A DNA stretch of 64,000 nt from Chitinophaga sedimenti. Lineage in GTDB: Bacteria > Bacteroidota > Bacteroidia > Chitinophagales > Chitinophagaceae. The position numbers and the translations under genes are program-made. Of the stretch, positions 38,777 to 47,828 are shown piece after piece; the stretch's first letter is position 1; the number at the start of each line of letters is the position of its first letter. The notes beneath the pieces were generated by a model. The model saw only the letters and a list, made by a program, of their open reading frames with translations. It did no database searches and was not told the DNA's origin. The DNA is taken from the NCBI RefSeq assembly GCF_023156195.1, contig NZ_JAKUKA010000001.1:4216001-4280000 (forward strand). The letters are read 5' to 3'.

Positions 38777-39886
38777 TTACAGTTTGATCAGGTCGTTGTC
38801 GTTCAATCCCTGGAAACCAGTGGTAACGATCTTTTCGCCGGCCTGCAGACCGCTTTTGATTTCCGCTTTATCATTATAAGTACGTCCCAGTTCTACGTTT
38901 TTACGTTGGGCTATCATTTTGCCGTTGCTGTTACCAGCCGTAATCACGTAAGGCTTGCCCATGGAGTATTGTAACACACCAACCGGCACTACCACAGCGT
39001 TAGACGCGACGTAGTCGACGATTTTCAATTGTGCGATCATGTTTGGGCGCAGATTTGCGTCGGGAGAAAGTGGAATTTCCACTTTAATGGTGCGGCTCAG
39101 CGGATCGATCACTTTGGACGCGAATGCGATTTTAGTGCGGATCTCTTTGTTGATGTCCGGCAGCACGATCACAACAGGATCTCCTGTTTTGACTTTACCA
39201 GCATAGCTTTCTGCTACATTCGCCACCACCTTCAGGTTACTCGTATTCACTACACGGAACGAGGGAGCGCCCGGTGCAGCCTGGTCACCCAGTTTCGCGA
39301 TCACCGCATCTACCGTTCCGGAAATCGGCGACACAATGCGGTTCAACGCCAGCTGATCATTCAGCGTAGCCAGCCTTCTTTCCAGGCTTTCTTTCTGATT
39401 TTTAGCTGTCAGGTATTGCATTTCGGTACCAATTTTCTGGTTCCACAAACGCTGTTGTTTCTCAAAAGCAATGTTGGCGAGGTCCATCTGCGTTTTCACT
39501 TCCGCAATATTGGAGCGCATCACCTGGTCATCAATTTGCGCCAGCATTTGGCCTTTGCTTACCTGCTGACCTTCGCGCACATAAATGTTAGTGATCACAC
39601 CCGGACTTTTTGCGCTAACGTCTACGTTTTCACGGGCATCGATGCTGCCCTGCACATCGATATAATGCTCAAACAGCGTATCCTGCACGGTGGCAACGGT
39701 TACTGTTTTCTGTTTTACATTGGCCGTATCTTTCGTTTTCTTTTCCAGTTCGGCAATCTCTTTATCCAGCTTTGCACGGTCCTGTTTCAGCTTCAGCAGT
39801 TTCTTTTCCGGGTTCTTTTCTTCACCACCGCCACATGCAGCAAGAACAGCGGTGAACATCAGCAGTGAAAAATATCTTTTAATCAT
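38777..39886 (-). CDS. RND efflux periplasmic adaptor (MFP) lipoprotein
   Basis: The membrane-fusion protein linking the RND pump to TolC. The start at 39886 gives MIKRYFSLLMFTAVLAACGGG with lipobox LAAC. A coiled-coil hairpin (KLLKLKQDRAKLDKEIAELE near the start is an unusual early heptad run) and the lipoyl half-motifs SPGVITNIYVREGQQVSKGQ and NRIVSPISGTVDAVIAKLGD follow, then the beta-barrel and RTIKVEIPL. The frame is intact, 369 residues. Same operon as tolC and the RND gene. Confidence 0.92.
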   Translation of the reverse strand: MIKRYFSLLMFTAVLAACGGGEEKNPEKKLLKLKQDRAKLDKEIAELEKKTKDTANVKQKTVTVATVQDTLFEHYIDVQGSIDARENVDVSAKSPGVITNIYVREGQQVSKGQMLAQIDDQVMRSNIAEVKTQMDLANIAFEKQQRLWNQKIGTEMQYLTAKNQKESLERRLATLNDQLALNRIVSPISGTVDAVIAKLGDQAAPGAPSFRVVNTSNLKVVANVAESYAGKVKTGDPVVIVLPDINKEIRTKIAFASKVIDPLSRTIKVEIPLSPDANLRPNMIAQLKIVDYVASNAVVVPVGVLQYSMGKPYVITAGNSNGKMIAQRKNVELGRTYNDKAEIKSGLQAGEKIVTTGFQGLNDNDLIKL

Positions 39887-39920
39887 ATCTATAGATTTTA
39901 AAGCGCGATTGTTAGTGTTG

Positions 39921-41280
39921 TTAAAGTTTTGCATTGGCTTTGAGGTAAGCGATTTTAGCTTTGATAGCCTCGTACAAAGCAGCGAAGTAATTGCTTTGTG
40001 CGGTCAGCAGATCATTTTCGGCCGTAATCATTTCTATGCTGGATCCCACTCCCTCACGATATTTAATGCGGGTACTTTCCAGTACGTCCTGTGCCAGGTG
40101 CATGTTCTGATCCTGCGCGTCCAGCGTTAGCACATTGTTTTTAAAAGTAATGGCTGAAGTTTCCCGTTCCATATCTATCACCTGGCGGATATTATCCAGG
40201 TCTACTTCCGATTTTTCCAGTCTCAGGAAAGCCTGGTCTGTCTGGCGTCTGCGCTGGTTACCATTAAAGATGGGCACATTCAGATTTAAACCCCAGGCCA
40301 CGTAGCCGTACCACATTTCACTTTTGAAGTAGTTGAACGTGTTCGACTGCCTTGATGCGCCGGCATTGGCAAAAGCTGCCAGTGTCGGGAGATGCGCCAG
40401 TTTGTAACGTTTCAGGTCATACTCGTTCGCCCTTTTCTGTGCATCCAGCATCTGGAATTCGATGCGGTTGTTGTAGGTAAAGGAACCATCTTCGCCGATG
40501 TTTTTCACCTGGTTTACGTCCAGCGTATCAGTAAGAATGATCTGCTGTTTCAGCGGCATGCCAATCTGGTATTTCAGGGTAGCGATGGTCACATCAATGG
40601 AGTTGGCCAGCTTCCGTTCTTCGGTACGAAGATTGGTTACCTGAACCGTCAGGCGGTCTACATCCAGCTTTTCGGCCAAACCATTATTATAGATTTCTTT
40701 TGTTTCCCCAGCATCTTATCGAGGCGGGTGATATTTTCACTGAGAAACTTGTGGGCCTTCTGGGCAGAGAGCACTGGTAGTAGCTCTGGTACACATCGCT
40801 TTTCACATCGATCTCTGTTTTTACCACGTTTTTGTTCGCCAGTTCTTCCAGCGTTTTACGCGCCTGAAGGGCCACCATCACGCTTGGATCGAATAAAACC
40901 TGCTGGAGGTTCACCTGTCCCAGGGCGTTGTACTTCAATCCAAACGCAAATGGAACCAGCGTACCTTTGGGAATGGTATCACTGAAGTTTGATGCGTCGA
41001 TCAATTGTTTCTGGATGACCGGATTGTCCTGGAAACTACCAGTGGCGCTGAGATTCGGCAACGCCATACCCGACACTTCCTTGTTGCGGGCCAGGGCGAT
41101 CAGTTCATCGAGCTTGGCAGTTTTGATAGTGTTCCGATTGGCGAGTGCGTAGTCAATGGCCTGTTGTATGGACAATGGCTGCACGTCAGTAGTTACCGTC
41201 GGCTTCTGTTGCGCGTACACACCAGCGGCCAGCGGCATCATCGCTCCCAGTAAACCGATGAGCTTCCGTTGTAGTTGCAT
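39921..41280 (-). CDS. TolC-family outer-membrane efflux protein, frame broken
   Basis: An outer-membrane channel of the first efflux operon. Signal peptide MQLQRKLIGLLGAMMPLAAGVYAQ. TolC repeats include SIQQAIDYALANRNTIKTAK and, in the second half, NYFAALYEAIKAKIAYLK. Slips near 40775 and 40695; repair gives ALSAQKAHKFLSENITRL and IYNNGLAEKLDVDRLT. About 452 residues. It lies 15 nt after tetR and 34 nt before the adaptor gene. Confidence 0.88.
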
Positions 41281-41295
41281 ATTTCCTGATATTTA

Positions 41296-41903
41296 TTAGG
41301 GTCTTTGTTTTCGATATGTTTCGATCAATTCGTATCCTTCTTTTGTCACTAAGCCAAACAGAAAATGCTCCAGCAGCACAAGCTGCACCTTACTCATATC
41401 GTACGTCTGCATCGGAAACACATCGGGTTGTACACAAAACATCACGCAGGCGGTACGAAAACGGCTAAGAATATCTATCTCCAGGTCCGGGCGATACAAT
41501 CCTTCTGCAATACCTCTTTCCATATTATTCCGGATAAAGTCGAGCAGAAAAACATTACGATGGGTCTGGAACAGTTGAAAGGCGCGGGCATGAAACTTCT
41601 GGAGGTCTAACATCGCTACGGGGTTCATGTTTCTAAGGCGTTCATCCAGCATCTTCATCACCGGGAACATCTCTTCAAGCGCGTTGGCCGATTGTTGGCG
41701 GCCACTGTTACACTGGTCTTCCATCAATTGAAGGTGACGGCTCATTACATTCAGCACCAGGTCATCTTTGTCCGCAAAATTTGCATACAGCGTTTTTTTG
41801 AAATCCCCATACGGACGGATATGTCGTCCATCGTAACAGAGCGTGTGCCATACTGCCGGAATAGAGTAAAAGCAGTATCCAGGATTCTTTCTTGTACTTC
41901 CAT
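41296..41903 (-). CDS. TetR/AcrR family transcriptional regulator, frame broken once
   Basis: Repressor of the efflux operon. It starts MEVQERILDTAFTLFRQYGTRSV at 41903 with the helix-turn-helix MDDISVRMGISKKTLYANFADKD once a missing A near 41803 is restored (an A run of 7). The C-terminal half, from LNVMSRHLQLMEDQCNS on, is the ligand-binding and dimerisation domain; it holds several buried Met and Phe residues and ends ELIETYRKQRP. About 202 residues. It is the first gene of its operon and its operator is visible 38 nt upstream, so it is probably autoregulated. Confidence 0.9.
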
Positions 41904-41935
41904 GGGTAATTTTTAAACGCTTTGTAAATGCTTAA

Positions 41936-41965
41936 CAAAACTATGGAAACTTTTTAAACCACAAA
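41936..41965 (-). promoter_or_regulatory. Bacteroidota-type promoter of the TetR-efflux operon
   Basis: On minus: TTTG (41965-41962), 18 nt, TAGTTTTG (41943-41936), a full -33/-7 match. Inferred transcription start is about 41929, 26 nt before the tetR ATG. Both elements overlap the palindrome at 41941-41976. Confidence 0.78.
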
Positions 41966-41976
41966 AGTTTCCATAG
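41941..41976. promoter_or_regulatory. TetR operator: perfect 14-bp inverted repeat
   Basis: CTATGGAAACTTTT (41941-41954) and AAAAGTTTCCATAG (41963-41976) are perfect inverted copies separated by 8 nt. The repeat covers the -33 and -7 boxes of the tetR promoter, the usual place for a TetR repressor to block RNA polymerase. Two-fold symmetry fits a dimer. Confidence 0.85.
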
Positions 41977-42024
41977 CATTTTTTTAGATTTATTTCGGGA
42001 ATGGGAGAAGCTGTGGATTTAGTC

Positions 42025-42032
42025 TAATTTTG
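42025..42032 (+). promoter_or_regulatory. -7 element (candidate) for the DUF502 gene
   Basis: TAATTTTG matches TAnnTTTG fully, but the -33 position is GGGAG, so the call is weak. It lies about 98 nt before the gene. Confidence 0.35.
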
Positions 42033-42129
42033 CCGCGATATCCGCTAAACAACGCCCGGAGCATGAGAAAAATACCATAAAAGCTGTAGACACAGATCAT
42101 TACAGCCTTACATATAATTAACACACACC

Positions 42130-42761
42130 ATGTCTGCTAAAACAAGTATCAAGAAATTATTTTCGCGCCTCTTGCGCTATTTTTTCCAGGGATTATTGAT
42201 CCTGGCTCCCATTGGAGTCACCATGTTCACCCTATATTGGGCATTTAACACGATAGACGGGCTGTTGCCGCGCGACCTGATTGCAGATAACTCTACCCTA
42301 AAGTTTGTGAGATACCGGGGCGTGGGCTTCGCCTTTGTGCTGATCATGGTAGTGGGCGTGGGTTACCTGAGTTCCTCCTTCATTATCAGCCGACTGTTCG
42401 ACATGTTCGGGCATATGATCGAGCGCACCCCTTTATTAAATATATCTACTCGTCTGTTAAAGATGTGTTCGATGCCTTTGTGGGTGAGAAAAAGAAATTC
42501 GATCATCCGGTGCTGGTCAACGTTTACGGCGAGGATGTGTGGGAGATGGGCTTTATCACCCAGAACGATGTCAGCAATTTCGGGCTGGAGGGGTACCTGG
42601 CGGTATATGTGCCTCACGCCTATGCCATTACAGGTAAAGTATTTATGGTAAGAAAGGAGAAAATCCGCGAGCTGGAGAATATTTCGGCGGGCGATGCCAT
42701 GAAATTCGCTGTATCGGGCGGGGTTACGACCATTACAGAGCATCCGGCGGTACAATCATAA
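42130..42761 (+). CDS. DUF502 family membrane protein, frame broken once
   Basis: A DUF502 membrane protein. Two helices, about residues 20-40 (FQGLLILAPIGVTMFTLYWA) and 65-90 (VGFAFVLIMVVGVGYLSSS), are followed by a soluble domain: FDHPVLVNVYGEDVWEMGFI and ENISAGDAMKFAVSGGV. The frame slips near 42441 (one A missing from AAA); repair gives PLLKYIYSSVKDVFDAFVG, the family core. About 210 residues. Function of the family is not established. Divergent from tetR. Confidence 0.85.
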
Positions 42762-42882
42762 TTTTATCAAGGGAGATATGACAGCCACGAATCCTTGCGG
42801 TTGTTGGCTTTTCGTTATTGTTGATAAATAATTTTACCCCTTCCAATGTATATATGTACTAGAAAAATATTAAGTAAAAATA

Positions 42883-42915
42883 TTTGGTTAACAATAGGAT
42901 GATGTGTTAACTTTA
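42883..42915 (+). promoter_or_regulatory. Candidate promoter of the phospholipase-like gene
   Basis: TTTG (42883-42886), 21 nt, TAACTTTA (42908-42915; one mismatch in the last base of TAnnTTTG). It leaves about 22 nt of leader to the ATG at 42944. Confidence 0.5.
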
Positions 42916-42943
42916 TTCCAGGCCGACCTTAACGGCTTCGAAC

Positions 42944-43909
42944 ATGTTAACCCGTATCATCTGTATTATCGCCTTTCTGGCCGTGCCGTTACTTGCTATT
43001 GCCTGGGGCTTTTTCGGGCACGAGAAAATTAACCGCCACGCTATTTATTCGTTGCCGCCGTCCATGGTGGCATTTTACAAACTGCACACGGACTACCCGG
43101 TGAAGCATTCCACCGACCCGGACAAGCGGCGCTACCTGCTACCGGACGAGGGACCGCGCCACTATATCGACCTGGACCATTATCCGCCGCAGATGCGGGA
43201 CAGCCTGGCTATTCCATGGAAACAGGCCGTGGCAAAGTTTGGGCTTGACAGCCTGCAACCGCACGGGGTGCTGCCCCGGCATTTCGAAACCATGATGTAC
43301 CGGCTTACGGCAGCGTTTATATGCCGCGACGTGGCGGCTATCCTAAAAGTTTCTGCTGAATTAGGCCACTATGTGGCGGATGCGCATGTACCGCTGCACA
43401 GCACCGCCAACCATAATGGTCAACTGACGGGGCAGCACGGCATCCACGGCCTGTGGGAGTCGCGCATTCCCGAACTGCTGGCCGACGCGGAATTCGATGT
43501 CTGGGCGGGAAAAGCCGCCTACATCCGGGAGCCGCGGGCATTTATCTGGCGCGTGATCGGCGAAAGCGCCGCGGCGGCAGACAGTGTATTGATGATAGAA
43601 AAACGGCTCAGCCAAAGCTGGCCTGCCGATGCACGCTACGCCTGGGAGAACAGGAAGGGCAAACTGACACGTAGTTACGCCAGTGACTACACGAAAGCGT
43701 ATAATCATAAAATGGGCGACATGGTGGAGCGTCGGATGCGGTCGGCCATGTTGGCCGTGGCCTGCTGCTGGTATACTGCGTGGGCAAACGCGGGACAGCC
43801 GCCTTTGCAAATGATTAACAATACTAAACTTCCGGACGTAGTGGAAAAGGAGCAGGAGCAATTGGAACAGGGGTTCCAGGCAGGTAAAATATTTGGAAGA
43901 GAGCACTAA
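42944..43909 (+). CDS. Secreted zinc-dependent phospholipase C / S1-P1 nuclease-like protein
   Basis: 321 residues. Signal peptide MLTRIICIIAFLAVPLLAIA, cleaved so that Trp is the first mature residue (WGFFGHEKINRHA), the usual first zinc ligand in this fold. Other ligands: DEGPRHYIDLDHYP (His/Asp), ELGHYVADAHVPLHSTANHNGQ (His-X3-Asp-X3-His like) and QHGIHGLWESRIPE. This set is the Zn-binding pattern of bacterial phospholipase C and S1/P1 nucleases. The frame is intact. Substrate (phospholipid or nucleic acid) is not decided by sequence alone. Confidence 0.82.
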   Translation: MLTRIICIIAFLAVPLLAIAWGFFGHEKINRHAIYSLPPSMVAFYKLHTDYPVKHSTDPDKRRYLLPDEGPRHYIDLDHYPPQMRDSLAIPWKQAVAKFGLDSLQPHGVLPRHFETMMYRLTAAFICRDVAAILKVSAELGHYVADAHVPLHSTANHNGQLTGQHGIHGLWESRIPELLADAEFDVWAGKAAYIREPRAFIWRVIGESAAAADSVLMIEKRLSQSWPADARYAWENRKGKLTRSYASDYTKAYNHKMGDMVERRMRSAMLAVACCWYTAWANAGQPPLQMINNTKLPDVVEKEQEQLEQGFQAGKIFGREH

Positions 43910-43912
43910 GAA

Positions 43913-43938
43913 TTGTGAATAAGTTACGCTATCTTTGT
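43913..43938 (+). promoter_or_regulatory. Candidate promoter of serC
   Basis: TTG at 43913-43915, then TATCTTTG at 43931-43938, a full -7 match. The spacing of 15 nt is shorter than usual, so the upstream box is uncertain. Confidence 0.5.
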
Positions 43939-44068
43939 TGCTCTATCTTTTTAACCTGTCCTCAGCCACCATCCTACCGGTAACTATACCGTTTATTATT
44001 TTACCAAATTCCTTCGAAAAACCATGAACGTGGAAAATACAAACAACGTATTCAATTTAGATCGCAAC

Positions 44069-45140
44069 ATGAAGGTGCACAACTTTAACGCTGGTCCTTC
44101 GGTATTACCTAACGAGGTTTTATACAAAGCCAGTAAAGCATTGATCGACTTTGAAGGGACAGGGATGTCTATCCCGGAGATCGGCCACCGTACGGAACAT
44201 TTCACTGCCGTGATGGAGGAAGCCCGTTCCCTGGTAAGAAGCCTGATGCAACTGGAAGACGACTTCGAAGTATTATTTCTGCATGGTGGCGCAAGCACCC
44301 AGTTCATGCAAGTTCCTATGAACCTGCTTGAAAGTGGCGAAACGGCGTCTTATGTAGATACCGGTGTATGGTCCAACAAAGCCATCAAAGAGGCTAAACT
44401 CTTTGGCTATGTGGATGTTTCCGGAAGCTCGAAGGACAGCAACTACAACTTTATCCCCAAACAACTTGCAGTACCGCCACAGGCGAAGTACCTGCACATT
44501 ACTACGAATAATACCATATACGGTACCCAATGGTCTACTATCCCCGAAACGGAAGTACCACTGATTGCCGATATGAGCAGCGATATACTCAGCCGCCAGA
44601 TGGACTTTAACAAGTGCACACTGATTTATGCGGGCGTACAAAAAAACATGGGCGCCGCCGGTGCTACCATGGTTGCTGTACGTAAAAGCGCCCTCGGTAA
44701 GGTAACCCGTAAAATCCCCACGATGCTGGATTACCGCTTACATATCGAGAACGGCTCTATGTTGAATACACCGCCGGTATTCTCCGTATACATTTCCATG
44801 CTCACCCTGCGCTGGTTGCGTGACCAGGGAGGCGTTGCCGCCATTGAAAAAATCAATGCAAAAAAGCCGCCCTGCTGTACGACGAAATCGACCACAACCC
44901 TTTGTTCCGCGCTAATGTGCCGAACAAAGACGACCGCAGCAAAATGAACGTGACCTTCACGATCGACAAAGCCGAGCTGGAAGAAGAATTCCTGAAATTC
45001 TGCAAAAAGAAGATATCGTAGGCATTAAAGGCCACCGTTTGGCAGGAGGCTTCCGCGCCTCCCTGTACAATGCGCTCCCGCTCGAGAGTGTGGAAGTGAT
45101 GGTGGAAGCCATGAAATATTTTAGCCTGAAGAAGGCGTAG
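44069..45140 (+). CDS. serC: Phosphoserine aminotransferase, frame broken
   Basis: A PLP enzyme of serine (and pyridoxal phosphate) biosynthesis, converting 3-phosphohydroxypyruvate to phosphoserine with glutamate. The start at 44069 gives MKVHNFNAGPSVLPNEVL, the usual N-terminus; an in-frame ATG at 44024 adds 15 residues with no similarity. GMSIPEIGHRTEHF, LFLHGGASTQF, the PLP lysine in YAGVQKNMGAAGATMV, and after repair GIKGHRLAGGFRASLYNALPLE. Slips near 44865 (an A run) and 45003. 356 residues, normal. serA is not next to it. Confidence 0.94.
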
Positions 45141-45171
45141 CATGTGCTCTAAAGACTGAACGCATGTTGAG

Positions 45172-45207
45172 AACAAATCCCCGGCGCCTGAGTGCCGGGG
45201 ATTTGTT
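45172..45207. terminator. Bidirectional terminator between serC and the oxidoreductase
   Basis: A perfect 14-bp stem (AACAAATCCCCGGC / GCCGGGGATTTGTT), loop GCCTGAGT-like, followed by TTTATA. It lies between convergent genes, 14 nt before the end of the second. Confidence 0.88.
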
Positions 45208-45220
45208 TTATATGAAGTAT

Positions 45221-46071
45221 TCAGGATACCGCATCTTTCCCAATGACCGTCCAGTCATTGGTCCCATGACCACGCCCGATCCACTTATCCATCTCCTTTG
45301 CAATGGATGGGATCACCGCGAGTGGCGTGCCCGCGGCTTCAGCAGCTTTAATAAACAAACCAGTATCTTTCCGGGCCATGTTCAACTCCCATGAAGGATC
45401 ATCATAATTCCCTTTAGACATGCGCTGCATACGGGCCTGCAACATCGTACCGGGATTCCAGGCGCTGAACAAGGTGCTTAAATCATCCAGCGGCACCTGC
45501 AAAGCCTTTGCGAGCATAAGCGTATCGGCCAGACCGGCAGTAAGTGTTACAAGAAAAGCATTACCCAACAACTTCATGGATGCTGCACGGCCTTCTTCCG
45601 CTCCAAAATTCAATACCTTACCGGTCATCTTAGCCAGCTGTGGCTCAAGGCGCGTCACCACGTCCTGATCGCCCGATACAAGCATAAAACCGGTGCTATC
45701 CGCAGCATTAGCGGGCCCCATAAATACGGGCGCATGGAGGTAAATAAATCCGCGATCTTTCCAGCTTTTTGTGCGTGCTACCGCACCTTCGGTAGTAGTA
45801 GTGGTATGATCTATAATAATAGCCCCTGACTGTAAACCCGGTGCTGCCTTCGCCAACACTTCGTCTACCGCGGCATCGTCCTTCACCACGAGGTGCACCA
45901 CATCCGCACCACGTACTGCATCCGCTGCATCCGTAAATGCCTTTGCGCCAAATGGCTCCAGCGCCGTAGCCCTGGCGGCAGTACGATTCCATACCTGCAC
46001 AGTTTCGCCCTTTTTCAACATGGTTTAACAAAGTTGGAGCCTAATAACCCCATCCCCAGAAATGCTTTCAT
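45221..46071 (-). CDS. NAD(P)-dependent oxidoreductase of the beta-hydroxyacid dehydrogenase type, frame broken once
   Basis: 6-phosphogluconate/3-hydroxyisobutyrate dehydrogenase-like. The start at 46071 reads MKAFLGMGLLGSNFVK, giving the Rossmann loop GMGLLG. A missing A near 46026 then breaks the frame and the rest follows: MLKKGETVQVWNRTAARAT. Active-site features are FIYLHAPVFMGPANA (the GPAN substrate loop), LLGNAFLVTLTAGLADTLMLAK with the catalytic Lys region KLLGN, and GNYDDPSWELNMARKD. About 283 residues. The exact substrate is unknown; glyoxylate/succinic semialdehyde reductases look alike. Confidence 0.84.
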
Positions 46072-46101
46072 CGAACAAAATTTTAGATAATAAAGATAGC
46101 G

Positions 46102-46398
46102 CTAGTCTTCCTGAATAATATATTTACACCAGATCATGTCACATTTATTAGTCACATGCCAGAACTTAAACCCCGCACGGCCGGTAGGAATGGTCCATAT
46201 CGGAATTTCCCGGGCCGGTAATGCCATGGCGGCATAGAGCTGTTCCTGTACCGCTGCCGGCAATGCCGGAAAAAGGACAAAATTATCTGGTTCTTTCCCG
46301 ACGGCCACAAACTTATGGAACCAGTGTTCCAGCCGGGCGGCAATTTGAGCAGGCGCTTTAACAAATTTTTCCAACGGGGCGGGTTTTAGGTTACCCAC
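46102..46398 (-). CDS. Hypothetical protein, possibly partial
   Basis: 98 residues, starting MGNLKPAPLEKFVKAPAQIA. Its middle is FVAVGKEPDNFVLFPALPAA and it ends FWHVTNKCDMIWCKYI. No signal peptide or membrane helix; one Trp/Pro-rich stretch (REIPIWTIPTGRAGFKFWH). No family recognised. It ends 31 nt before the start side of the oxidoreductase. A frameshift in this error-prone region could have cut it. Confidence 0.4.
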   Translation of the reverse strand: MGNLKPAPLEKFVKAPAQIAARLEHWFHKFVAVGKEPDNFVLFPALPAAVQEQLYAAMALPAREIPIWTIPTGRAGFKFWHVTNKCDMIWCKYIIQED

Positions 46399-46621
46399 AA
46401 GATAAAAAGGAGTTTTGACAAATCAGTCATTCATAAACACCTCGCGGGTCAGCTGGATCTTTAGCCGCCTTAACATCCCCGGCAATTAATCCTGCCGGCT
46501 GTACTCAGCCTGTACCTGTGTGTTCGCGTCCTGGGTAGCGCGGGTATACTGTAAATTATGCGTGATCTCGGTTTTAGCGGACACTACTCGCCAAATTATT
46601 CTCTTTTCGTAATTTACACCC

Positions 46622-47218
46622 ATGTCCACACCACTCCACCAACATATCGCCAAACACATACCCATCACACCCGAAGAAGCCGCAGACATCGCCCTCTACT
46701 TCCACCCCGCTGATTATAAAAAGAAAGAAAACCTCATCACCGAAGGTCAATACAACCACCAGCTGTTTTTCGTCGTAAAAGGCGTACTTCGTATGTTTTT
46801 CATCACCGATAACGGCAACGAGCAAACGATACAGTTCGCCATCGAAAACTGGTGGATGACCGATCACGATGCCTTTCACAAAGGGATAACAGCTACGTTT
46901 TCTGTACAGGCCATTGAAAACGCCGAAGTATTATGTATCACCAAACCTAATATGGAAGCCTTACTGAAAGCGCATCCGATCATGGAGCGCTATTTCAGGA
47001 TGGTGTATGAACGCGCCTATACGGCCTCGCTGTTTCGCGTGAAGTACATTTTCGATTACTCCAAAGACCGCTTCTATCTTCACTTTTCCAACGCCTACCC
47101 GGAAGTTGTGCAGCGCATCCCGCAAAAGATACTGGCTTCGTTCCTGGGGTTCACACCAGAGTACCTGAGCGAGCTGCGGAAAAAGCTGGCAAAAAATGGC
47201 GGGCATCCTATTTCTTAA
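46622..47218 (+). CDS. Crp/Fnr family transcriptional regulator
   Basis: 198 residues, intact. An N-terminal cyclic-nucleotide-like beta barrel: YKKKENLITEGQYNHQLFFV and KGVLRMFFITDNGNEQTIQF, with the RMF position typical of Bacteroidota members without a cAMP pocket. A short C-terminal helix-turn-helix follows: RIPQKILASFLGFTPEYLSELRK. It probably regulates the AhpD-like gene 68 nt downstream. The signal it senses is unknown. Confidence 0.87.
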   Translation: MSTPLHQHIAKHIPITPEEAADIALYFHPADYKKKENLITEGQYNHQLFFVVKGVLRMFFITDNGNEQTIQFAIENWWMTDHDAFHKGITATFSVQAIENAEVLCITKPNMEALLKAHPIMERYFRMVYERAYTASLFRVKYIFDYSKDRFYLHFSNAYPEVVQRIPQKILASFLGFTPEYLSELRKKLAKNGGHPIS

Positions 47219-47286
47219 ACCAGCTTAACTTTTTAGGGAAACGTTTGGGCCATCTTTGTGTTATCAAAATAAAAAAAAAAACACAA

Positions 47287-47728
47287 ATGGAAAACAGACT
47301 CAATATTCAACACGCATTCCCCGCAGCTTTCAAAGCCATGTATGGGCTCTCCGCAATTCTCGAAAACACACAGTTAACCAAAATCCAAAAAGAGCTGATC
47401 AAGGTGAGGGCTTCACAGATCAACAGCTGTGCATTTTGCCCGGATATGCACACCAAAGATGCACTGAAATACGGCGAAACCGCACAGCGCCTGTTTCTAT
47501 TGAACGCCTGGCGGGAAACCGATCTTTTACAGCAGCAGAAGAAAAGTCTTGCTCGCTATTACTGAAGAGGTAACGCTTATTCATCAACATGGCTTGAGCA
47601 GCAGTACGTATACATTGGCTAAACAATTCTTTAGTGAAGAAGCAATTGCGCAGATCATTATGGCCGTAGTGGTGATTAATGGATGGAACAGAATCGCGAT
47701 CAGCACACAGCTGCCCGTGCCCAGATGA
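47287..47728 (+). CDS. Carboxymuconolactone decarboxylase (AhpD-like) family protein, frame broken
   Basis: Likely peroxidase-linked or alkylhydroperoxidase-like protein: the redox motif is NSCAFCPDMH (C-X2-C-X3-H), as in AhpD. It starts MENRLNIQHAFPAAFKAMYG. Slips near 47523 (TTTT) and 47548; repair gives RETDLFTAEEKVLLAITEE and then VTLIHQHGLSSSTYTLAKQ. It ends STQLPVPR at the stop 47726-47728, about 147 residues. It follows a Crp/Fnr-type regulator, a common pairing in Chitinophagaceae-like genomes (inference). The upstream octamer CATCTTTG is one mismatch from a -7 element. Confidence 0.83.
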
Positions 47729-47737
47729 TATATATAT

Positions 47738-47763
47738 GGAGCGCTCTAAGGCGCTCCTTTTTT
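47738..47763 (+). terminator. Terminator after the AhpD-like gene
   Basis: GGAGCGC, loop TCTAAG, GCGCTCC, then TTTTTT. Stem 7 bp, 10 nt after the stop. Confidence 0.82.
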
Positions 47764-47828
47764 AAAATCCTCTTTTTAAGGATTGCCCGCCCCTCCATCG
47801 CTGCTGATCTTTACAGAAAAAGCAAGCC

